This document shows positions 44,385-53,065 of a DNA stretch of 57,366 nucleotides, in pieces. The notes beneath the pieces were generated by a model. It did not search any database. It saw only the letters and a list, made by a program, of their open reading frames with translations, and had not been told where the DNA came from. The DNA is from Hyphomicrobiales bacterium (GTDB lineage Bacteria; Pseudomonadota; Alphaproteobacteria; Rhizobiales; Beijerinckiaceae), in assembly GCA_003241815.1 (NCBI GenBank), contig QBLV01000001.1:49402-106767 (forward strand), read 5' to 3'. How positions within the stretch are numbered: position 1 is the stretch's first letter; each line of letters opens with the position of its first letter. The position numbers and the translations under genes are program-made.

Positions 44385-45224
44385 ATGGACATCGACCATC
44401 TCCGCGGCTGGATCGGCCGCACGGAGGACGCCTCCGACCTGGTCACACCCCGCCTGATCGAGAGCTTTGCGGCCACCTTCGCCCCCCATCTCGCGCCCGC
44501 CCCGAGAGGCGAGGCTCCGTTGGCGCTGCACTGGTGCCTCGCCCCGCCGATCGCGCCGATGAGCGCGCTGGGTCCCGACGGCCACCCGGCGAAGGGCGAC
44601 TTCCTGCCGCCCGTGCCTCTGCCGCGCCGGATGTGGGCTGGCGGGCGCATCGAGACGCTGGCTCCGCTGTGCGAGGGCGACGCCGTCATGCGCCGCTCGA
44701 CGATCGGCGACGTCACGACCAAGGAGGGCCGCACCGGCGCGCTCTGCTTCGTCGCCGTCCAGCACGAGGTCTCGACCCCACGGGGCGTTGCGCTGCGCGA
44801 GCGCCACGACATCGTCTACCGCCAGGCATCGAGCCTGCCGGCCGCCGCCCCCGTCGCCAACGCCGCGCCGGAGCCGGCCGATCTCGCCTGGGAGATCGAG
44901 GCGAGCCCGACGCTGCTCTTCCGCTATTCGGCGCTGACCTTCAACGCCCACCGCATCCATTACGACCTGCCCTATGCCACCACGGAGGAAGGCTATGGCG
45001 GCCTCGTCGTGCATGGCCCGATCCAGGCGACGCTGATGCTCAACATCGCGGCGACGCTGGCCGGGACCACGACGCTCGCGCTCGACTATCGCGGCCTGAG
45101 CCCGCTGATCGCCGGCGGCCGCTTCTTCGTCAAAGCCCGGCGCAGCACCGCCGGCAGCATCCGGACCTGGACGGAAGGGTCCGACGGGCGCAGGCGGATG
45201 GAAGGAACGGCGCGTCCACTTTAG
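44385..45224 (+). CDS. HTD2/MaoC-like hydratase (mesaconyl-C4-CoA hydratase type)
   Basis: The 279-aa protein has two hot-dog folds. The second carries the hydratase-2 pattern FRYSALTFNAHRIHYDLPYA followed by EGYGGLVVHGPIQATLML, with an Asp-His type catalytic site. The N-terminal MWAGGRIETLAPLCEGD matches the FAS1-like HTD2 group that includes mesaconyl-C4-CoA hydratase. It would hydrate the enoyl-CoA formed by the adjacent dehydrogenase. The ATG at 44385 is preferred; a TTG at 44367 would overlap the dehydrogenase stop (TTGA). It converges with the LysR gene 17 bp later. Confidence 0.88.
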   Translation: MDIDHLRGWIGRTEDASDLVTPRLIESFAATFAPHLAPAPRGEAPLALHWCLAPPIAPMSALGPDGHPAKGDFLPPVPLPRRMWAGGRIETLAPLCEGDAVMRRSTIGDVTTKEGRTGALCFVAVQHEVSTPRGVALRERHDIVYRQASSLPAAAPVANAAPEPADLAWEIEASPTLLFRYSALTFNAHRIHYDLPYATTEEGYGGLVVHGPIQATLMLNIAATLAGTTTLALDYRGLSPLIAGGRFFVKARRSTAGSIRTWTEGSDGRRRMEGTARPL

Positions 45225-45241
45225 GCGACGCGCCGTCAGCC

Positions 45242-46204
45242 TCACGCGTAGAGCGTGGGCGGCCCGCCGTCCTGGCCCAAGGTCGCGGTCCAGGTCTCGT
45301 CCGTGACAAGACCACGCAGGATCTCCCAGGAGAGCTGCCCGATCGCGCGCGCCGCCGCCGGCATCGGCCGCTCCGTCGAATAGGCGAGATAGACCTTGCG
45401 AAATAGCGCGGGCCTGACGATCGGCCAGGTATGAAAGATGCCCGCCTTCTCCTGAGACGCTACGGCCATGCGCGGCAGGATGCTGTAACCGAAGCCCTGC
45501 TCCACCAGCCGCTTGATCTGGCTGTAGGATTCGATCTCGATCGCCGGCTGGATCGTCGCCCCGGCCTCGCCGGCGGCCTCGTCGATCTGGTCGCGCAGGC
45601 CGTGGCCGAGCCCCGGCAGGATCAGGTCGAGTGCTGCGGCGTCCGCCATCGCAACCGCTTCACCCGGCGCAGCCGGCTGACCGGGAGCCCCTACCGACGA
45701 AAACAGGCAGAGTTCCTCGGTCAGGACATGGTGGATGCCGAGCCCTTTGGGGTCCGACGTCGAGTAGATCATGGCGAGATCGACATCGCCGCGCCGCAGC
45801 CAGTCCAGCACGAAGCCGCTCATCGCCTCGGCGATGCGAATTCGGATGGCCGGGTAGCGCTCGCGCGTCGCCTGGATCAGCGGCACGCTGAACTGCTCGC
45901 TCACCGTTCCCGGAAGGCCGATCCGGACCTCGCCGCCGGGCAACTCGGCTTCCCCCCGCACGAGTTCGCGCAAGGCGCCGAACTCGGCGAGGATGATGTG
46001 CGCCCGAGCCAGCAAACGCTCGCCGGCCTCGGTCGGCAGCACGCCACGCGTGCCGCGATGCAACAGCGCGACGCCGAGTTCGTCCTCCATGTGCCGCAGA
46101 TGCTGGCTCAGCGCCGGCTGCGCCACGCGCAGCTTGGTCGCTGCCTTGGAAAACGAGCCCTGCTCGACGATGGCCGCGAAATAGCGGAGCTGGCGTAGAT
46201 CCAT
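45242..46204 (-). CDS. LysR-family transcriptional regulator
   Basis: The 320-aa regulator begins MDLRQLRYFAAIVEQGSFSKAATKLRVAQPALSQHLRHME, the typical LysR helix-turn-helix. A periplasmic-binding-like effector domain follows (GEVRIGLPGTVSEQF; LVEQGFGYSILPRM). The ATG at 46204 is certain from homology; the track start at 46447 is not. It is divergent from the Tat-exported metallo-hydrolase gene with 261 bp between, so it likely controls that gene and itself. It converges with the CoA operon. The effector is unknown. Confidence 0.93.
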   Translation of the reverse strand: MDLRQLRYFAAIVEQGSFSKAATKLRVAQPALSQHLRHMEDELGVALLHRGTRGVLPTEAGERLLARAHIILAEFGALRELVRGEAELPGGEVRIGLPGTVSEQFSVPLIQATRERYPAIRIRIAEAMSGFVLDWLRRGDVDLAMIYSTSDPKGLGIHHVLTEELCLFSSVGAPGQPAAPGEAVAMADAAALDLILPGLGHGLRDQIDEAAGEAGATIQPAIEIESYSQIKRLVEQGFGYSILPRMAVASQEKAGIFHTWPIVRPALFRKVYLAYSTERPMPAAARAIGQLSWEILRGLVTDETWTATLGQDGGPPTLYA

Positions 46205-46465
46205 CGCCGTTTTCGTCTCCCCTGGACCGCACGGAATACAGTCCGCCTGCCTTAGCCGCGCCGGCCGTCCCTGGCTAGGCCGGCCCTGCCGATCCTGCCG
46301 CCAGCTTTGGGTTATGGCGGCTAGAGCGAACCGGTATTGGCCCGTCCTTCCCCGCGGGTGCATCGTCGGCTGCGGCGCGTGGGGCGGGCCATGGCGTCCG
46401 CCTCGCGAAGACCCAACAGAACAGGCCGCAATGCCGGCGCCCACCACACGATAGGAGGAAATGCC

Positions 46466-47464
46466 ATGTCGAACGACCCCTTTGGTCTGCCGTCCGCCAG
46501 CCGTCGCGGATTCCTGGGTACGGCCGCGGCGCTCGCCGTCGGCGGCACGTTCCCGCTCGTCGCGCCGGCCGCGGCGAAGGCGCCGCTCTCCAAGACCCAG
46601 CCGGCCTATTTCTACCGCTTCATGCTCGGCACGGCCGAGGTCACCGTCGTCTCGGACGGGCCGCTGCCACTCGGCGATCCCGGCGCCAGCTTTCTCGGCG
46701 TGCCGAAGGAGACCGTTTACGGCATGCTTGAGTCAAGCTTCCTGCCCAAGGACAATGTCGTTCTCGAACAAAACATCCCGATCGTGAATTTCGGCGACCG
46801 CCTCGTCATGTTCGACACCGGCATGGGCTTCTCCAAGATGTTCGGACCGACGACGGGGCGGCTGGCCAAGAGCATGGACGAGGCCGGCATCAAGCCCGGC
46901 GACATCGACGACATCGTCATCAGCCATGCCCATATCGACCATATCGGCGGCATCTGCACGGCCGACGGCAAGCCGCTCTACCCGAATGCGCGCATCCATA
47001 TCAGCCAGATCGATTTCGATTTCTGGACCGATGAGGGCAAGCTCGGCTCGCCACTCAAGGCCTTCGTCGAGCATGCGCGCGCCAATCTGATGCCGGTGCG
47101 CGACCGCATCGTCTTCTTCAAGGACCAGCAGGAATTCCTGCCTGGCGTGCAGGCCATCGCCGCGCCCGGCCACACCGCGGGCCACCACATCTTCAAGGTC
47201 GTCTCGGCGGGAAAATCCTTCGTCTTCCTCGGCGACCTGACCCACCACGCCGTACTGCTGACGGAAAATCCGCGCCTCGAATTTGCTTATGACAGCGACC
47301 CCAAGCAGGCGGTCCAGTCGCGCCTGAAGCTTCTGGGGATGCTGGCCGCCGACAGGACGCCGGTCATGTCCTACCACTTCGCCTGGCCCGGCTTCGGCAA
47401 CCTCGCCAAGGCCGGTGATGGTTTTCGTTACTTCCCGGCGCCGATGCAGATGCTGCCGGGCTGA
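46466..47464 (+). CDS. Tat-exported metallo-beta-lactamase-fold hydrolase
   Basis: The 332-aa protein has a twin-arginine signal (SASRRGFLGTAAALAVGG) and then the MBL fold. Metal-binding HAHIDHIGG is near the middle, APGHTAGHHIFK and FVFLGDLTHHAV follow, and the late histidine is in MSYHFAWPGFGN. It is expected in the periplasm as a Zn-dependent hydrolase, possibly of lactones or esters; beta-lactamase activity should not be assumed. AGGAGG lies 7 bp before the ATG at 46466, which fixes the start within the longer track ORF. It is divergent from LysR. Confidence 0.9.
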   Translation: MSNDPFGLPSASRRGFLGTAAALAVGGTFPLVAPAAAKAPLSKTQPAYFYRFMLGTAEVTVVSDGPLPLGDPGASFLGVPKETVYGMLESSFLPKDNVVLEQNIPIVNFGDRLVMFDTGMGFSKMFGPTTGRLAKSMDEAGIKPGDIDDIVISHAHIDHIGGICTADGKPLYPNARIHISQIDFDFWTDEGKLGSPLKAFVEHARANLMPVRDRIVFFKDQQEFLPGVQAIAAPGHTAGHHIFKVVSAGKSFVFLGDLTHHAVLLTENPRLEFAYDSDPKQAVQSRLKLLGMLAADRTPVMSYHFAWPGFGNLAKAGDGFRYFPAPMQMLPG

Positions 47465-47523
47465 GGACCCAACCCTGGCCATGGCGCAGGCGACCAGTCA
47501 CGTCGGAGTTATCGGGCGAGGCT

Positions 47524-47706
47524 TCAGCCACGATCCGGCAATGTGACGTCGGCCACCGCGATACGCCGCCCCTGCGCCCGCCGCACGATCGTCCTCGTCA
47601 GCCCTGCTGCGATGATGACGAGCGGCAGGGCGTAGATTCCCGCTCCCGTGAGCGCGAGCCAGATCGCCAGACCGACCGAACCCGTGAGCAGCAGCACATA
47701 CCACAT
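47524..47706 (-). CDS. Small membrane protein of unknown function
   Basis: The 60-aa frame MWYVLLLTGSVGLAIWLALTGAGIYALPLVIIAAGL has two hydrophobic segments and a basic C-terminal tail (TIVRRAQGRRI). A longer version from a GTG at 47736 is on the track. I see no good ribosome site for either start. No family recognised. The hydrophobic pattern and GC-rich third positions favour a real gene. Confidence 0.5.
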   Translation of the reverse strand: MWYVLLLTGSVGLAIWLALTGAGIYALPLVIIAAGLTRTIVRRAQGRRIAVADVTLPDRG

Positions 47707-47905
47707 GCTGGAAAGGTGGGAACGGCCCTTCCTCACGGCAAGCTGAAGCCCATGGCCTGGTTACCAACTCCTTGATGGCGTTGCCGGCTTTCAGCCGGGC
47801 GATCTGGCGATGTTTTCGTCAGGGCGATCGCGAGCAGGCCCCGGCACTGCGGCTTGCGCGGCCGATCCGCTCAGCCGGGTTGATGAGGCGCCGGTTGCGC
47901 CGCGA

Positions 47906-48622
47906 TCACGCCTCCTCGTCGGCCCCGCCCAGTACATAGCCCGGCAGGCGTGAGATGACCCCAGCGACCGGGCGCAGATGCTCGTCGAGCACGGCCCGGG
48001 CGGACGTCTCATCATGGGCACGCAAGGCGGCGAGGAAGTCGCGATGCTCGCGGCGGATTCGTTCGATCCGGCCGGGATCGGCCGCGAGCGCGCGCATCGC
48101 CACACGCTGCTGGCGAGCGCCCAGGGACTGGTAGAGCTCCGACAGCACCTCGTTGCCGAGCGCCTGCACCATCGTGAAATGAAACTCGCGATTGAGCTCG
48201 ACCCGGGCGAAATGATCACCACCTGCGATCTCGTCCATCCGGTCGAGGATCGCCTCCATGCTCGCCGGCAGCACGATTGTCTCACGACAGATGCGGGCAA
48301 TGGCGTAGCCCTCGATCATCCGGCGTGTCTCGTAGAGGTCGGCAAGTTCCTGCGCCGTAACCTGCCGCACGAGCGCGCCGCGACGCGGCAGGAGATCGAT
48401 GAAACGCTCCGCCTCGAGACGGTGGAACGCCTCGCGGACCGGCGTGCGCGAGACGCCCATGGCCGAGGAAATCTCCTCCTCCTCGACGAAGGAGCCGCCC
48501 GCGAAGACGCCGCGCAGAATCTGCTCGCGGATATAGGCGTAGACGCGCTCCCGGACCGGGCGCCCCTCTGCTTCCTGCGCCGCGAGCGGCGTCATCACAT
48601 TCACCGTCTGCGACCTCCGCAT
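47906..48622 (-). CDS. GntR-family transcriptional regulator, FCD subfamily
   Basis: The 238-aa regulator has a winged helix at about residues 20-85 (RVYAYIREQILRGVFAGGSFVEEEEISSAMGVSRTPVREAFHRLEAE). An FCD helical effector domain follows (LADLYETRRMIEGYAIA, ELNREFHFTMVQALGN, RREHRDFLAALRAHD) with probable metal-binding histidines. It is divergent from the long transport operon starting at 48811, and a FadR-type palindrome lies between them. An ATG at 48595 is an alternative start. The effector is probably a small carboxylate, by family. Confidence 0.93.
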   Translation of the reverse strand: MRRSQTVNVMTPLAAQEAEGRPVRERVYAYIREQILRGVFAGGSFVEEEEISSAMGVSRTPVREAFHRLEAERFIDLLPRRGALVRQVTAQELADLYETRRMIEGYAIARICRETIVLPASMEAILDRMDEIAGGDHFARVELNREFHFTMVQALGNEVLSELYQSLGARQQRVAMRALAADPGRIERIRREHRDFLAALRAHDETSARAVLDEHLRPVAGVISRLPGYVLGGADEEA

Positions 48623-48672
48623 TGTGAGTCTGACGTCACTGTAGCCTTCCTTGCCCGCGCATCAAAAATCCA

Positions 48673-48686
48673 TCACGTATACATGA
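48673..48686. promoter_or_regulatory. Candidate GntR/FCD operator
   Basis: TCACGTATACATGA is a 14-bp near-perfect palindrome (one pair broken) centred on GTATAC, the form recognised by many FCD regulators. It lies 50 bp before the GntR start and 124 bp before the transport operon. Confidence 0.55.
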
Positions 48687-48810
48687 CGCATGACGCGCAT
48701 GCGCCGGAGGACTGGCACTGGCTGGCAAATGGCGCTCTTCTTGCCAGAGCGGGAATGCCGGACAGACGCTCAAAGCGCTCCGGCGAAAGACGATAGCGAG
48801 GAGAAGGCCG

Positions 48811-50343
48811 ATGACGATCTCACGCCGTACCGTGCTCGGAGCCGGCCTCGCCGCACCGCTCGCGACCCTTCCAGTGCTCTTCAGCCCCGCACGCGCCCAG
48901 CGCGCCGCCGGGATCCTGCGCTACGGGTTGTCCGCCTTCCCGCCGAACCTTCAGCCCTGGGTCTCGACGGGCGCCTCGGCCGGCACGGTCAAGATGCTGA
49001 TCCATCGCAGCCTTGTCTCCTATGGTCCCGGGGGCGAGTTGCGCGGCGAACTGGCGACGTCCTGGTCACTCGACGGCGATGGTGCCTGGGTGTTCAAGCT
49101 CCGGCCCGGCTGCGTCTTTCACAATGGCGACCCGGTGACCGCCGAGGACGTGAAATGGTCGATCGAGCAGATCGCCGGCGAGAAATCGACCGCCTATATG
49201 CGCACGCAGTTCCAGAGCATCGAGCGCGTCGAGATCCCCGACCCGGCCACGATCCGTCTCGTCACCAAGACGCCGCAGGCGACGCTGCCGAGCTGGTTCG
49301 GCAACTACAACACCTTCATCCTGTCGCGGAAATCGACGACCGCCGAGCCGATCGGCGCCGGCCCGTTCCGGCTCATCGGCCAGGAGCGCGGCTCCTCGAT
49401 CGAGGTCGCCGCCTTCGACAAATTCTACAAGCCCGGCATTCCCAAGCTGAAGGGCATCAAGTTCGTCACCTACGCCGACGAGAACCTGCGCTATGCCGCG
49501 CTGCAATCGGGCGATGTCGACATGATCGAATACGTCCCCTGGCAGTCGATGGCGGCCGTCGAGGCCAATCCGCGCCTCAAGCTCGACAGCCAGGAGGGGC
49601 CGTTCATGGACGTGCTCTTCAACGGCTCGAAACCACCCTTCAACGATCCGCGCGTGCGGCGCGCCGTCGCCCATGCGGTGCGGCGCGACGACATCGTCAA
49701 GGTCGCCTTCTTCGGCCGGGGCAAGGTTCTCGAGGGGCTGCCGATCGTCGAGGGCACGCCGTGGTGGGACAAGGAATTGGCACATGGCTGGAACTACGAT
49801 CCCGCCCGCGCCAAGGCGCTGCTGACCGAGGCCGGCTTCGGCAACGGCTTCCAGACCACGCTGCTCGCCACCGCCCAGTTCGGCATGCACAAGGACACCG
49901 CCGAGATCGTGCAGCAGCATCTCGCCGCCATCGGCATCCAGTGCGAGCTTCAGCTTCCCGACTGGTCGACCCGGGTCGCGCGCGGCTCGAAGGGCCAGTA
50001 CGACATGGCGATCCACGGCGTCTCCTCCGACAACAACGACCCTGACGGACTGACGGTGGTGCTCGACACCACGCTCTCGCCGAGCCATGGCCGGTCCTTC
50101 AAGGTCGATGCGCCCCGCACCATTGCCGCGCTCGCCAAGGGCCGTGCCGAATTCGATCAGGCCAAGCGCGTCGAAATCTACAAGGAGATGCAGCGTGCGG
50201 CGCTCGAGGAGGTGCCGCTCGTCGGCCTCGCCTGGCGCTCACAGGGCTATGGCATGGACAAGAGCGTGATGGGCTTCACCAACCTGCCGGGCGCGCTCTC
50301 GAACTCGTCGGGCAACATGCTCGAAGAGACCTATTTCGGATGA
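48811..50343 (+). CDS. ABC transporter substrate-binding protein, dipeptide/oligopeptide type (family 5)
   Basis: The 510-aa exported protein has a Tat-like leader (SRRTVLGAGLAAPLATLPVLFSPARA) and the SBP_bac_5 pattern: LATSWSLDGDGAWVFKLRPGCVFHNGDPVTAEDVKWS, then DPRVRRAVAHAVRRDDIV and WNYDPARAKALLTEAGF. It delivers peptides or other bulky substrates to the following permeases. GAGGAGAAG precedes the ATG. It overlaps the first permease gene by four bases and opens the operon divergent from the GntR regulator. Confidence 0.93.
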   Translation: MTISRRTVLGAGLAAPLATLPVLFSPARAQRAAGILRYGLSAFPPNLQPWVSTGASAGTVKMLIHRSLVSYGPGGELRGELATSWSLDGDGAWVFKLRPGCVFHNGDPVTAEDVKWSIEQIAGEKSTAYMRTQFQSIERVEIPDPATIRLVTKTPQATLPSWFGNYNTFILSRKSTTAEPIGAGPFRLIGQERGSSIEVAAFDKFYKPGIPKLKGIKFVTYADENLRYAALQSGDVDMIEYVPWQSMAAVEANPRLKLDSQEGPFMDVLFNGSKPPFNDPRVRRAVAHAVRRDDIVKVAFFGRGKVLEGLPIVEGTPWWDKELAHGWNYDPARAKALLTEAGFGNGFQTTLLATAQFGMHKDTAEIVQQHLAAIGIQCELQLPDWSTRVARGSKGQYDMAIHGVSSDNNDPDGLTVVLDTTLSPSHGRSFKVDAPRTIAALAKGRAEFDQAKRVEIYKEMQRAALEEVPLVGLAWRSQGYGMDKSVMGFTNLPGALSNSSGNMLEETYFG

Positions 50344-51296
50344 GTGCCGCCTGGCTTGCACGCAAGCTGGCGACCGTCATCGGCCTCGCCTGGCTCGTCG
50401 CGACGATCGTCTTCCTGGCATTGCACATGGTGCCGGGCGATCCCGCTGAGCTCCTTCTCTCGACCGGCGGCATCTCGCCCGACCCGGCTTCCGTCGCCGA
50501 ACTGCGCGAAAAGCTCGGCCTCGACCGGCCGATCCTCGTGCAGTACGGCACCTTCCTCGGGAATTTGCTACGCCGTGATCTCGGCACCTCGCTCGTCGAC
50601 GATTATCCGGTCCTCAGCGAGATCGCGTTGCGGCTGCCGCGCACGCTGGAGCTGATCGCGGCGGGAACCGTTATCGCCATCCTCGTCGGGGTGCCCGCCG
50701 GCGTCTATGCCGCGCTCGATCGGGGCGGCCGCTTCGACCGCTTCGCCTCCGGCGTGACGGCGCTGCTCCTGGCCGTGCCGGTCTTCGTCGTCGGCACGCT
50801 GCTGGTCCTGCTCTTCGCGCAAACGCTTCGGATCATGCCGGCCGGCGGTTTCGTCGCGTTCTCGCAGGATCCGGCCCAGCACCTGAAACTCCTGACCCTG
50901 CCGGCCATCGCCATCGCCAAGGGGCTCGCCGCCGTGCTGTTCCGGATGACGCGGGCGGCGATGCTGGACGCGCTCGCCAACGACTATGTCCGCACCGCTC
51001 GCGCCAAAGGACTCGGGCCCAACCGCGTGATCTTCGTGCATGTGCTGCGCAATGCGCTGAACCCGGTCGTGACCGTGCTCGGCCTGCAGATGGGCACGCT
51101 GCTGGGCGGCACGGTGCTGGTCGAATACGTCTTCAACTGGCCGGGCATGTCGACGCCGCTGCTGCGCGCCGTCGAGGGCCGCGACTACCCGATGGTGGTC
51201 GGAATCGTGCTGACGATTTCGGTGCTGTTCCTGCTGCTCAACCTCCTCGTCGAGGTCGTCCACGCCTGGCTCGATCCAAGGGTGGCGCACTCATGA
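50340..51296 (+). CDS. ABC transporter permease, DppB-like
   Basis: The 318-aa permease shows the DppB opening (LAWLVATIVFLALHMVPGDPAELLL), LREKLGLDRPILVQYGTFLG, the EAA loop TARAKGLGPNRVIFVHVLRNALNPVVT and VEYVFNWPGMSTPLL. It starts in an ATGA overlap. At the 3' end its stop overlaps a 12-codon minicistron that leads into the dppC-like gene. Confidence 0.93.
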   Translation: MSAAWLARKLATVIGLAWLVATIVFLALHMVPGDPAELLLSTGGISPDPASVAELREKLGLDRPILVQYGTFLGNLLRRDLGTSLVDDYPVLSEIALRLPRTLELIAAGTVIAILVGVPAGVYAALDRGGRFDRFASGVTALLLAVPVFVVGTLLVLLFAQTLRIMPAGGFVAFSQDPAQHLKLLTLPAIAIAKGLAAVLFRMTRAAMLDALANDYVRTARAKGLGPNRVIFVHVLRNALNPVVTVLGLQMGTLLGGTVLVEYVFNWPGMSTPLLRAVEGRDYPMVVGIVLTISVLFLLLNLLVEVVHAWLDPRVAHS

Positions 51297-51331
51297 CCAG
51301 TCGCCCACTCATGAAGGTGACGCACGCATGA
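51293..51331 (+). CDS. Bridging minicistron between dppB-like and dppC-like genes (12 codons)
   Basis: The frame MTSRPLMKVTHA starts in the dppB-like stop (ATGA) and its own stop overlaps the dppC-like ATG (ATGA). It fills the 31-bp gap exactly, so ribosomes could pass from one gene to the next by two termination-reinitiation steps. The peptide itself need not have a function. Confidence 0.4.
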   Translation: MTSRPLMKVTHA

Positions 51332-52131
51332 AGCGGCTCTGGCTTCCCGGCGCCTTCGTCGCGTTGATCGTACTGGCGGCGCTCTGCGCACCGCTCTTCC
51401 CCCTGGCCGATCCCGTTCGGCAGGATGTCGCCAACCGGCTCGCCGGGCCGATGGCCGGCTCCTGGCTCGGCCGCGACGAGTTCGGCCGGGATGTGTTCTC
51501 GCGTCTGATCTGGGGCGCGCGGACGAGCCTGGGCGTCGCTTTCGCCTCTGCGATGGTCGCAGGACTCGTTGGCGTCACGCTCGGTTTGATCGGCGGCTGG
51601 GGCAAGGGCGCCGCCGCGTTCCTGTCGGTGCGCAGCATGGATGTCGTACTCTGCTTCCCGCCGATCCTGCTCGCACTGCTCGTGGTGACGCTTCTGGGGC
51701 CGGGCGCCGGGACGCTGATCCTTGTGCTCTCAGTGCTCTATCTGCCGGGCTTCGCCCGCGTCACCCATGCCGAGGTGCTCTCGGTCAAGGGCCGCGACTA
51801 TGTCGAGGCGGCCCGCGCTCTGGGAGCGCGGCCGTCCTACCTGCTCCTGCGGACCGTTCTGCCCAACATCGCCGGGCCGATCCTCGTGCAGCTTTCGCTG
51901 GCCGTCGCGGCGGCGGTGGTTCTGGAGAGCGGCCTGTCGTTCCTCGGCCTCGGCGTCGTTCCGCCGGCTCCCTCCTGGGGACTGATGATCCGCGGCGCCC
52001 GCGCCACCATGGAGCAGGCGCCGCTGCTGCTGGTCTGGCCCTGCGCGGCCCTGACCCTGACCATCCTCGCCATGAACCTGCTCTGCGACGGCCTGCGCGA
52101 CACGCTCGACCCGCGCACCGCCGGCCGCTGA
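51328..52131 (+). CDS. ABC transporter permease, DppC-like
   Basis: The 267-aa permease has WLGRDEFGRDVFSRLIWGARTSLGVAF, the EAA loop EAARALGARPSYLLLRTVLPNIAGPILV, and LESGLSFLGLGVVPPAPSWGLMI, all typical for DppC/OppC. It partners the DppB-like protein. No DppD or DppF ATPase gene follows within the window. There is no strong ribosome site at 51328, which fits coupled translation from the minicistron. Confidence 0.93.
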   Translation: MKRLWLPGAFVALIVLAALCAPLFPLADPVRQDVANRLAGPMAGSWLGRDEFGRDVFSRLIWGARTSLGVAFASAMVAGLVGVTLGLIGGWGKGAAAFLSVRSMDVVLCFPPILLALLVVTLLGPGAGTLILVLSVLYLPGFARVTHAEVLSVKGRDYVEAARALGARPSYLLLRTVLPNIAGPILVQLSLAVAAAVVLESGLSFLGLGVVPPAPSWGLMIRGARATMEQAPLLLVWPCAALTLTILAMNLLCDGLRDTLDPRTAGR

Positions 52132-52163
52132 AACCTCTCATCAAAACCGCAAGGACAAAAACC

Positions 52164-52991
52164 ATGGCTGCCAAGACCGACCCGCTCGTCCATATGGGCA
52201 CCATCACCGGGGGCGAGGCCCGCGAGATCCTGAAGGACAACCCCATCATCCTGCTGCCGATGGGCAGCCATGAGGACCAGGGTCCCCATGCCCCGATGGG
52301 CGACTATCTGCTGGCCGAGAAGATCGCCGAACTCGCCGCCATCCGCGCCAGCAAGGCCGGCACGCGCACGCTGGTCGCGCCCGTCCTGCCCTTCGGCGGG
52401 GCCGACTGGTTCGGCTCGATGACCGGCGGCATCGCGATCTCGCAGGCGACGCTGACCACCGTCATCGCCGAGATGGTCGATTCACTGCATCGCAACGGCC
52501 TGACCCGGATCATCGTCATCAACGGTCATGGCGGCAATGTCGGCCCGATCTCGGAAGTGGCCCGCGAGCTTTATCTGCGCGAGCAGATCGTTCTGCCGAG
52601 CCTCTATCTCTGGCGCATCGGCTACGGCCTGCTGCCGGGCATCCTGGGCGGGGCCGACAAGGCCGCCGCCGTCGCCGGCCACGGCTCCGACCCCTTGACC
52701 TCGATCGGCCTGCATCTCTTCCCCGAGTTGATCCGGAAGGACCTGATCCCTGAGGGCAAGCCGCTGAAGAAGGATCCGGTTCTCGATCTGCCCTTCACCG
52801 GGCTGGGCCTGGCGAGCTTCGAAGGCCATGAGGTCGCGATGCCCAATGAATATGACGAGACCTACAATCTCGGCGTTGCCAAGGGCGATCCGCGCCTGTG
52901 CTCGGCGGAAACCGGCGCGGCGCTAACCGAGAAGCTCACCGACATCTGCGCGCGCTTCATCGCGCATTTCGCCAGCAAGGTCGAAGCCTGA
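52164..52991 (+). CDS. Creatininase-family amidohydrolase
   Basis: The 275-aa metal-dependent enzyme has the family start LPMGSHEDQGPHAPMGDYLLAE with metal-binding Glu, His and Asp, then NGHGGNVGPISEVAREL. The late motif is AGHGSDPLTS, where most relatives have AGHAGEFETS; the metal-binding glutamate of that motif appears to be replaced by a serine/aspartate context. Family members hydrolyse cyclic or linear amides such as creatinine or formamides. Between two importers, it probably acts on an imported amide. 32 bp separate it from the dppC-like gene. Confidence 0.88.
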   Translation: MAAKTDPLVHMGTITGGEAREILKDNPIILLPMGSHEDQGPHAPMGDYLLAEKIAELAAIRASKAGTRTLVAPVLPFGGADWFGSMTGGIAISQATLTTVIAEMVDSLHRNGLTRIIVINGHGGNVGPISEVARELYLREQIVLPSLYLWRIGYGLLPGILGGADKAAAVAGHGSDPLTSIGLHLFPELIRKDLIPEGKPLKKDPVLDLPFTGLGLASFEGHEVAMPNEYDETYNLGVAKGDPRLCSAETGAALTEKLTDICARFIAHFASKVEA

Positions 52992-53065
52992 CCATAACGG
53001 TGCGGCGGCTTCCGCCGCGCTGCTTCTTCATCCGCCCGCGAGGGCAGTCACCGCAGGAGGTTTTC

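Noticed and set aside
46205-46465. Specific LysR binding site between the LysR and metallo-hydrolase genes
   Set aside because: A regulator site is expected here, but no convincing T-N11-A palindrome stood out, so none is annotated.
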